Shown piece after piece: positions 1 through 4,612 of a stretch of DNA of 5,281 bases. Under the pieces are notes generated by a model that had not been told where the DNA came from, ran no database searches, and worked only from the letters and a program-made list of their open reading frames with translations. This DNA comes from Candidatus Uhrbacteria bacterium RIFOXYB12_FULL_58_10. Its GTDB lineage: Bacteria > Patescibacteriota > Patescibacteriia > 2-12-FULL-57-11. Both the position numbers and the translations under genes were made by a program. Every line of letters starts with the position of its first letter. The first letter of the stretch is position 1. The stretch spans positions 1-5,281 of the forward strand of contig CALRHY010000055.1 of assembly GCA_943359495.1 (NCBI GenBank), read 5' to 3'.

Positions 1-2
1 GC

Positions 3-380
3 CCCGGCTCCGGCGCTGTTACAGACGCGCACGTCAAATGCGTCTGCGAGACGAGCACCGTTCACTGCTTCGTGGCCCGCAGTCAACTCGAAGGAGACCG
101 AGCGCGACAACCCATCGTGGGGACGGCGACCCTCATCGTGAAGCCGCGGACCCGCGGACGCACCGCCGAGCTCGAGGACGTGGTCGTAGATCCGTTGTAT
201 CGCAAACGCGGCGTCGGCAATCAGCTGATGCAGGCGGTGATCGCTGCAGCGCGGCGATCCGAGGTCTACCACATCGATCTCACGAACGGAGACACGCACG
301 CCGATGCGCGTCCATTCTACGCAGAACTCGGCTTCGTGCCGCGCGACACGAAAGTCTTCCGACTGACGCTCGTCGCCTGA
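3..380 (+). CDS. GNAT-family N-acetyltransferase, 5' end cut by window edge
   Basis: The reading frame is open from the left edge to a TGA stop, giving 125 visible residues, so the true start lies upstream. A GTG at 72 could be mistaken for the start, but the preceding STVHCFVAR reads as the beta strand that comes before IVGTATLIV in GNAT proteins, so the frame continues upstream. The acetyl-CoA pyrophosphate-binding motif A is seen as YRKRGVGNQLMQAVIAAA, with the R/Q-x-x-G-x-G core as RKRGVG, preceded by ELEDVVVDP. The C-terminal GNAT signature FYAELGFVPRDTKVFRL follows. Family knowledge: these enzymes move the acetyl group of acetyl-CoA to an amine on a small molecule or protein. The substrate cannot be read from the sequence. 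The gene converges with the minus-strand genes to its right and ends at an intrinsic terminator. Confidence 0.9.
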   Translation, partial: PGSGAVTDAHVKCVCETSTVHCFVARSQLEGDRARQPIVGTATLIVKPRTRGRTAELEDVVVDPLYRKRGVGNQLMQAVIAAARRSEVYHIDLTNGDTHADARPFYAELGFVPRDTKVFRLTLVA

Positions 381-414
381 AGGATGCCCGCAGTGACGCA
401 GACACCTCCGCACA

Positions 415-440
415 ACACACGCGACGCGTGTGTCTTTTTT
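415..440 (+). terminator. Rho-independent terminator of the GNAT gene
   Basis: A perfect 8-bp stem, ACACACGC (415-422) with GCGTGTGT (426-433), closes a 3-nt GAC loop. It is followed after one C by six T residues (435-440). It starts 34 bases after the GNAT stop and has the standard form of an intrinsic terminator for plus-strand transcription. Confidence 0.85.
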
Positions 441-462
441 ATAACGAAGCATCGTCTACTAT

Positions 463-596
463 AAAAAATCCGTCATCCTGAGGGAAGTCGGAGCGACGAA
501 GGATCTTCAATTTGAAACCGCCACCGAGAGTGTGAAAGAAATGCCGCTCCGACTTCCGGCAAACAGAGAGTATCCTTCGACTCCGCTCAGGATGAC
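463..596 (-). terminator. Probable intrinsic terminator of the pmm/HEPN-like unit, formed by the family 1 repeat
   Basis: Read on the minus strand, the long hairpin of the 472-596 repeat is followed after 3 bases by an unbroken run of six T (the A run at 463-468 on the plus strand). The stop codon of the upstream minus-strand gene lies inside the hairpin's first arm. Hairpin plus U tract suggests the repeat terminates this unit. The hairpin is much larger than usual and imperfect, so confidence is moderate. Confidence 0.5.
472..596. repeat. Palindromic repeat, family 1 (GTCATCCTGAG termini), MITE/REP-like
   Basis: The ends are inverted copies: GTCATCCTGAG at 472-482 is matched by CTCAGGATGAC at 586-596, and CGAAGGAT at 497-504 by ATCCTTCG at 572-579. 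The left arm carries about 8 extra bases compared with the right. A second, nested inverted repeat of 13 bases, GGAAGTCGGAGCG (483-495), is perfectly matched by 545-557, so the left arm can pair in two ways. From general knowledge, GTCATCCTGAG...CGAAGGAT is a widespread intergenic palindrome in bacteria. No coding capacity is seen inside. The right end overlaps the last codons of the minus-strand gene. Confidence 0.8.
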
Positions 597-1213
597 TTTT
601 CTTTAAAATAAGACACCTGTCTTCGAGGAATCTGTGTATATATAAGACCAGAAATCTTGTTCAAATTTTCTATATCCTCTTCTAGAATTTCCACGTCTTT
701 TGTTTGCATATTTATTAACTTTTCTATCCAATCGATTTTTTCATCAGTTCGGCCGCGTGATTCTGGAAATCGACCTAGTTCATTCATTGAGTCAACAGAA
801 CTAATATCGAGAGGAAAAACTTTTTGATCATATCTCCCAACTAGTGTTTCTAGAGAACAAATTTGTTCTTCCAAGCGCATTGATAAAATCTTTTGTGATG
901 CTAGTTTGGTCCGTAGCGTAGAAAAAAGCTCATTTCGATCATGAACTGGTTTAAATTCTTCATCGATTGCAATTGAAAGACTTTTTAAAATTAGTTCCAT
1001 CGCATGTTTAAAATTCCAAATAATAGGAACAAGTAACCAAGGTACAAAAATGTCATTTCCGTAACGAAGCTCCGCAAACGAATCAACCTTTTTTATCTCG
1101 CTTTTTAAATATATTTGCTGGCGCCATTCAAGCAAACCAATTTTCGAAAATAACAAATAAGAGTAGGCGATGTTCAACCAATCGTAATGTTTTAATAACG
1201 CCTTTGTCTTCAT
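587..1213 (-). CDS. Hypothetical AT-rich protein, 208 aa, HEPN-like motifs
   Basis: I do not recognise a named family. The best start is ATG at 1213-1211; an in-frame TTG at 1222 would add three residues. Numbered from the ATG, residues 69-77 read KHAMELILK and 91-97 HDRNELF, a pairing resembling the two-helix core of HEPN-like proteins (H-x-x-E-L-x-L-K then H-D-x-x-x-L). Then come DSMNELGRFPES (141-152) and a probable coiled coil (168-191). The R-x4-6-H motif of HEPN ribonucleases is not evident, so nuclease activity is not supported. Base composition differs sharply: 20/60 and 17/60 G+C in blocks 601-660 and 961-1020, versus 39/60 at 1681-1740 in pmm. The ATG follows the pmm stop by 14 bases, so co-transcription is likely. 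The final S-S-stop is encoded within the flanking palindromic repeat, so the original C-terminus may have been altered. Confidence 0.7.
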   Translation of the reverse strand: MKTKALLKHYDWLNIAYSYLLFSKIGLLEWRQQIYLKSEIKKVDSFAELRYGNDIFVPWLLVPIIWNFKHAMELILKSLSIAIDEEFKPVHDRNELFSTLRTKLASQKILSMRLEEQICSLETLVGRYDQKVFPLDISSVDSMNELGRFPESRGRTDEKIDWIEKLINMQTKDVEILEEDIENLNKISGLIYTQIPRRQVSYFKEKSS

Positions 1214-1227
1214 GATTTTCAAAAAAA

Positions 1228-2589
1228 TTAAGATGATGACATTGTAATCATTCCTGCAATCTCCGCCTTCTTCTCCTCCATTATCTCCCTTGTCTTTGCT
1301 TCAAGGACAAGTCGCAACAACGGTTCCGTATTCGATGAGCGAAGCGACACCCACCAATCCGCGAAGTCGAGGCGTACACCATCTTTTTTCCAAACACTCG
1401 TCGCCTCTTTTGCAAAACGTTCTTCGACTGCACGGATCGCAGCATCTTTGTCTGCAACTTTGAAATTGATTTCTCCCGAGTGCGCGTATTTTCGGAGTGG
1501 AGCAATAAGTGCGGAAAGCGGCTGGCCTGTCTTCGACAAAATTTCGGCGACGAGGAGCATCACGAGATCAGAACATTCGACACCGTAAAAATCTTTGAAG
1601 TAAAAATGGCTGGAGAGTTCTCCGGCGAAGACAGCTCCAGTCTCTCGCAGTTCTTGTTTGATGAAGGCGTGGCCGACGCGGGTCATGCCAAAGCTGCCGC
1701 CCGCTGCCTCCACCGTTTCTTGGACAATGCGGCCACAGCGGACGTCTGCAAGGATCTTCGCGCCCGGATTTCGCCGCACCGTTTCTTGGCCGAGCAAGGC
1801 GAGCAAGAGATGTGCCTCGACGACTTCACCGCGCTCATCGACGACACCAACGCGGTCTGCATCTCCATCAAATGCAACACCAAATGCTGCGTTGTGTTTT
1901 TTGACCGAGGACTGCAAGTCTCGCAGTGTATCCAATTTCAAGGGATTCGCTTCGTGGTTCGGGAATCGTCCATCGAGATCAAAATAGAGCTGTTCTGTTT
2001 TGAGCTGCGGATATGCCGCGAGGACTGCAGGGAGCGTATGCCCAGCCATACCATTCCCCGCATCAATCGCAATCATCATTGGTTGTATGGTTTCTGGCGC
2101 GACAAGTGTCTGCAATTTGGCAACGTAGTCTTGGACGACGTCTGCGGACGAATCTACACCGTTTTCTTTTTCTCTCAACCGCCCCACAAGCACGCGATCT
2201 CGCACTTGTTCCATTCCGCTCCCCTGACCAATCGGTCGTGCACCTGCGCGAACTGCTTTGAAGCCATTATATTCAGAAGGATTGTGCGAGGCGGTCACCA
2301 TGATCCCCGCATGCGTTGCATCACGCGAGGCTACGGCAAAATAAAACATCGGGGTTGTGGTGAGGCCGATGCGAACCGTTGCCGCTCCTTGGCTCCGCAC
2401 ACCAGCAACCACCGCCGCTTCAAGCGCAGGTGACGTTTCGCGCATATCACGCCCAACAACCACCGTCGTTGCCCCTGTCTCTGCAACAATCGCCTGGCCA
2501 ACACGAAAGGCAATCTCTTCGGTAATCTCCCCCGGCGAAAGACCGCGGATGTCGTAGGCTTTGAAGATAGAAGATGGGATGTTGGACAT
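1228..2589 (-). CDS. manB: Phosphomannomutase/phosphoglucomutase (alpha-D-phosphohexomutase)
   Basis: A complete 453-residue enzyme, close to the usual 450-465 of this family. All four signature loops are intact: catalytic phosphoserine loop TASHNP (Ser101, residues 99-104), metal-binding loop DGDADR (241-246), sugar-specificity loop GELSSH (323-328), and phosphate-binding loop RSSNTEP (417-423) in the C-terminal domain. The N-terminus, SSIFKAYDIRG, is typical of the family. Family knowledge: it interconverts hexose 6- and 1-phosphates (mannose and/or glucose) through a bisphosphate intermediate in the cytoplasm, feeding GDP-mannose or UDP-glucose synthesis for surface polysaccharides. The GExSxH loop is common in dual-specificity enzymes, but substrate preference is not settled by sequence. 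The start is ATG at 2589. No Shine-Dalgarno sequence is visible; the 13 bases upstream abut a 108-bp palindromic repeat. The gene is probably transcribed from the minus-strand promoter at 2770-2798, with the HEPN-like gene downstream. The symbol is by family and could equally be pgm or algC. Confidence 0.95.
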   Translation of the reverse strand: MSNIPSSIFKAYDIRGLSPGEITEEIAFRVGQAIVAETGATTVVVGRDMRETSPALEAAVVAGVRSQGAATVRIGLTTTPMFYFAVASRDATHAGIMVTASHNPSEYNGFKAVRAGARPIGQGSGMEQVRDRVLVGRLREKENGVDSSADVVQDYVAKLQTLVAPETIQPMMIAIDAGNGMAGHTLPAVLAAYPQLKTEQLYFDLDGRFPNHEANPLKLDTLRDLQSSVKKHNAAFGVAFDGDADRVGVVDERGEVVEAHLLLALLGQETVRRNPGAKILADVRCGRIVQETVEAAGGSFGMTRVGHAFIKQELRETGAVFAGELSSHFYFKDFYGVECSDLVMLLVAEILSKTGQPLSALIAPLRKYAHSGEINFKVADKDAAIRAVEERFAKEATSVWKKDGVRLDFADWWVSLRSSNTEPLLRLVLEAKTREIMEEKKAEIAGMITMSSS

Positions 2590-2602
2590 ACAGTACTATT
2601 TT

Positions 2603-2710
2603 GTCATTGCGAGGAGCGTCTGGCGACGTGGCAATCCACGATTCGGAACGACGACATCGTCCGATCCGACTGGATTGCCGCGTCGTCCCCGACGGACTCC
2701 TCGCAATGAC
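2603..2710. repeat. Palindromic repeat, family 2 (GTCATTGCGAGGAG termini), MITE-like
   Basis: The termini GTCATTGCGAGGAG (2603-2616) and CTCCTCGCAATGAC (2697-2710) are perfect 14-bp inverted copies. Inside, GGCAATCCA (2630-2638) matches TGGATTGCC (2671-2679). The core continues with further short pairs (CGGA 2644-2647 with TCCG 2660-2663), so nearly all 108 bases can fold into one rod. The arms differ by a 4-base gap. From general knowledge, this GTCATTGCGAGGAG...GTGGCAATCC palindrome is a recurrent intergenic repeat in several bacterial groups. It has no coding content; spurious short frames cross it. It sits 13 bases before the pmm start codon. Confidence 0.85.
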
Positions 2711-2748
2711 GATAGCTAAGAAAGATTGAATGCTTGTGCGCAGTTTCA

Positions 2749-2777
2749 TTGACGTTCGACTGTTTTTCCAGTATATA
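2749..2777 (+). promoter_or_regulatory. Sigma70-type promoter towards lemA
   Basis: TTGACG (2749-2754, 5 of 6 consensus) and TATATA (2772-2777, 4 of 6) are separated by 17 bases. Predicted transcription starts near 2784, about 40 nt before the lemA ATG. The -10 shares four bases (2772-2775) with the opposite-strand promoter, so the two cannot be occupied at once. Confidence 0.5.
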
Positions 2778-2798
2778 TGAAGGAACGAAACGTCTCAA
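2770..2798 (-). promoter_or_regulatory. Sigma70-type promoter towards pmm
   Basis: On the minus strand, TTGAGA (2798-2793) and TATACT (2775-2770) are separated by 17 bases. Each hexamer matches 5 of 6 consensus positions. Predicted transcription starts near 2763, giving a leader of about 170 nt that includes the entire family 2 repeat before the pmm ATG. Its -10 overlaps that of the lemA promoter. Confidence 0.6.
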
Positions 2799-2822
2799 AA
2801 ATCTAAGCTTTTTGCCACAAAT

Positions 2823-3389
2823 ATGCCTTTTGGACTTTCCGTCACGACCATCATCCTTATTGCCCTAGCCCTCGTCGTTGTCTGGATCATTGCCATCTAC
2901 AATGGACTGATCACCAAAAAGAACCGCGTCGACGAAGCCTGGTCGGATATTGATGTGCAGCTCAAGCGCCGCTACGACCTGATCCCCAACCTCGTGGAGT
3001 CGGTCAAAGGATACACCAAACATGAGTCTGGCGTCTTTGAGCAGGTCACCAAAGCCCGCGCCGCCGCCATGGGCGCACAGACACTTGCCGAACATGCGCA
3101 GGCCGAAAACGCGTTGTCACAAACATTGAAGTCTCTGTTCGCCGTCACCGAAGCCTATCCTGACCTCAAGGCGAATCAAAACTTCTTGGACCTCCAGAAC
3201 GAACTGACTGATGCCGAAGACAAGATCCAAGCCGCACGCCGCTTCTACAACGGCAACGTCCGCGACTTCAACACTGCATTGCAAACATTTCCATCGAACA
3301 TCGTCGCCAATGCTTTCCACTTCTCCGCTCGCCAATTCTTCGAGTTGGCTTCTGAAGCAGAACGCGCGACACCAAAGGTAAGTTTCTAA
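2823..3389 (+). CDS. lemA: LemA family protein
   Basis: A complete 188-residue protein at the usual LemA length. One N-terminal membrane segment (about residues 6-26) is followed at once by the family hallmark: YNGLITKKNRVDEAW, then the IDVQLKRRYDLIPNLVESVKG region (43-63). YPDLKANQNFLDLQNEL (112-128) and ARRFYNGNVRDFN (138-150), then FPSNIVA, complete the signature. Most of the protein should be a helical bundle with long heptad-like stretches. The biochemical role of LemA is not established; it is often encoded beside htpX-type proteases, as here, and a link to membrane protein quality control is inferred. The ATG follows a promoter by about 40 nt, without a Shine-Dalgarno sequence in the preceding 20 bases. 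The stop is TAA. Confidence 0.95.
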   Translation: MPFGLSVTTIILIALALVVVWIIAIYNGLITKKNRVDEAWSDIDVQLKRRYDLIPNLVESVKGYTKHESGVFEQVTKARAAAMGAQTLAEHAQAENALSQTLKSLFAVTEAYPDLKANQNFLDLQNELTDAEDKIQAARRFYNGNVRDFNTALQTFPSNIVANAFHFSARQFFELASEAERATPKVSF

Positions 3390-3397
3390 ATAAGATT

Positions 3398-3476
3398 GTC
3401 ATCCCAGCGAAGGCAGGGATCCACGGATCGGATCGATATCGTCGACATCGTGGATCCCCTTCTTCAAGGGGATGGC
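3398..3476. repeat. Palindromic repeat, family 3 (GTCATCCC...GGGATCCACG arms) between lemA and htpX
   Basis: The left arm 3398-3425 and right arm 3449-3476 are inverted copies matching at 21 of 28 positions, with a perfect 10-bp block GGGATCCACG (3416-3425) against CGTGGATCCC (3449-3458). Each arm is also self-complementary: ATCCC/GGGAT in the left (3401-3420), and in the right a perfect 8-bp stem ATCCCCTT (3454-3461) with AAGGGGAT (3466-3473) around CTTC. The element can therefore form one long hairpin or a clover-like fold. The type is common; its minus-strand translation gives the well-known spurious WIPAFAGMT peptide. It starts 9 bases after the lemA stop and ends 40 bases before the htpX start, so any lemA-htpX transcript carries it. 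Confidence 0.8.
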
Positions 3477-3516
3477 GAGGAGATTTTAAAAAGTTTCTCA
3501 AAGACCAAGCTTCCCA

Positions 3517-4431
3517 ATGTCCCCGCTCTACGACCAAATCAGTGAAAATAGAAATCGCACGTTGATCCTCATCGTTGTATTTGTCGCCCTGTTGGCTGGG
3601 TTGGGTTGGGTATACGGCGAATACACCGGCATTGGCATCAGCGCATCGATTGCCGCGGTCGGGATTGCGTTACTCATGACATTGTTCTCCTATTACGCCG
3701 GAGATTCGCTGGCATTGTGGACATCGGGCGCACAAGGACCGATCAAAAAAGAGGATGCACCGAACTTGTATCGCATGATTGAAAACCTTTCGATTGCAGC
3801 AGGACTTCCCATGCCAAAGGTGTACATGATCGCCGATGGCGCCATTAACGCCTTCGCAACCGGTCGCGATCCTGCACACGCCTCCGTTGCGGTCACAACT
3901 GGAGCAATTGAAAAGTTAGAGAAAGTGGAACTCGAAGGCGTGCTAGCCCACGAACTTTCACACGTCAAAAATTACGACATCCGTTACATGCTCCTTGTTG
4001 CCGTGCTGGTCGGCGCGTTGGTCATGCTGGCGAGCTGGATGCGCCGCGCGTTCTTTTGGGGCGGTGGCAAACGGCGAGATAACGAAAACAATAACGGCAA
4101 TGCGATCATCCTCGTCGTCGGTATCGCCTTCGCCATTCTCGCCCCGCTGTTTGCACAACTGATCAAACTTGCCATCTCGCGCCAACGAGAATATCTCGCC
4201 GATGCATCCGGCGCACTTCTCAGCCGCTACCCAGAAGGCCTGGCCCGTGCACTTGAGAAGATCCAGCAGGACAAAGATCCACTGGACCACGCGAACGAGG
4301 CAACCGCCCATCTCTATTTTGCCAACCCATTCGGTGACATTCGTTCCAAATTGACTGCGCTCTTTTCCACGCATCCGCCGATCAACGAACGCGTGGCGCG
4401 ACTGCGCGGCATGACCACGCCAGAGGCATGA
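3517..4431 (+). CDS. htpX: M48-family membrane zinc metalloprotease HtpX
   Basis: A complete 304-residue protein, normal for HtpX (about 285-300). The zinc site is intact: HELSH at 145-149 gives two histidines and the catalytic glutamate, and E225 in SRQREYLADASG is the expected third ligand. The C-terminal FSTHPPINERVARL (283-296) is characteristic. Four hydrophobic segments fit HtpX topology: about 14-35, 37-60, 155-176 and 195-218, with the protease face in the cytoplasm. An Asn-rich stretch (DNENNNGN, 188-195) lies in the loop between segments three and four. Family knowledge: HtpX cleaves misfolded or damaged integral membrane proteins, acting with FtsH-type proteolysis. The ATG at 3517 gives the family-like start MSPLYDQISENRNRT. 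No Shine-Dalgarno lies at normal spacing; an AGGAG at 3478-3482 is 34 bases away, too far to serve. Likely co-transcribed with lemA. Confidence 0.96.
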   Translation: MSPLYDQISENRNRTLILIVVFVALLAGLGWVYGEYTGIGISASIAAVGIALLMTLFSYYAGDSLALWTSGAQGPIKKEDAPNLYRMIENLSIAAGLPMPKVYMIADGAINAFATGRDPAHASVAVTTGAIEKLEKVELEGVLAHELSHVKNYDIRYMLLVAVLVGALVMLASWMRRAFFWGGGKRRDNENNNGNAIILVVGIAFAILAPLFAQLIKLAISRQREYLADASGALLSRYPEGLARALEKIQQDKDPLDHANEATAHLYFANPFGDIRSKLTALFSTHPPINERVARLRGMTTPEA

Positions 4432-4437
4432 GGTGAT

Positions 4438-4512
4438 AGGGAGTAGGGTGAGGTAGGAGCGTAAGGGAGTATGCCGACTGCGTATCAACACTCCCCTACG
4501 CCCCTACTCCCT
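4438..4512. repeat. Purine/pyrimidine-asymmetric inverted repeat after htpX, possible terminator
   Basis: The left part is a G/A-rich strand and the right part its C/T-rich partner. One stem pairs 4453-4470 with 4490-4507: 18 positions with two A-C mismatches and a 19-nt loop. An alternative is the perfect 11-bp pair AGGGAGTAGGG (4438-4448) with CCCTACTCCCT (4502-4512). The two share bases on the right arm and so exclude each other. The hairpin starts only a few bases after the htpX stop and could end the lemA-htpX transcript, but there is no T run after it, so factor-independent termination is uncertain. Confidence 0.55.
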
Positions 4513-4543
4513 TACTTTCCGCCGCCGACACTCTTGACAAAAC

Positions 4544-4555
4544 TCCGAATTCGGA
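4544..4555. promoter_or_regulatory. Perfect 12-bp palindrome upstream of clpC, candidate operator
   Basis: TCCGAATTCGGA is a perfect palindrome; the two outer flanking pairs also match (AA 4541-4542 with TT 4557-4558). It lies 57 bases before the clpC ATG and 4 bases after a consensus -35-like TTGACA (4534-4539). It does not resemble the CIRCE element. The position would suit a repressor site, but no -10 hexamer stands at a normal distance from the TTGACA, and an EcoRI-centred palindrome of this size can occur by chance. Confidence 0.3.
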
Positions 4556-4612
4556 TTTCGCGTTCGCCGTTATAGGATGGAGAAAGAAAAGAAGTTGAGA
4601 CAACTGCATGCT

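Noticed and set aside
38..481. Arg-rich plus-strand frame over the GNAT gene
   Set aside because: It overlaps the GNAT frame, which carries motif A and the C-terminal signature. The product is low-complexity Arg/Ala/Thr and runs through the terminator into the repeat.
1480..2433. Long plus-strand open frame (317 codons) opposite pmm
   Set aside because: It is fully antisense to a phosphohexomutase gene with every signature motif intact, has no recognisable domain, and is rich in Cys, His and Arg as antisense frames of such genes often are.
2447..2798. Minus-strand short frames across the pmm start and its upstream repeat
   Set aside because: They consist largely of translated family 2 palindrome and an alternative frame of pmm, with no domain.
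472..3476. The repeats as a CRISPR array
   Set aside because: The elements are palindromes that differ from each other and lie kilobases apart, with no regular direct repeats or spacers and no cas genes.
3268..3537. Minus-strand frame encoding WIPAFAGMT
   Set aside because: This peptide is the known translation artefact of the family 3 palindrome; the frame is antisense to the lemA end and crosses the repeat.
4534..4539. Consensus TTGACA as a clpC -35 box
   Set aside because: The best -10 candidate, TATAGG at 4571, is 31 bases away, and at 17 bases only TTCGCG is found. It is kept only as context for the palindrome.
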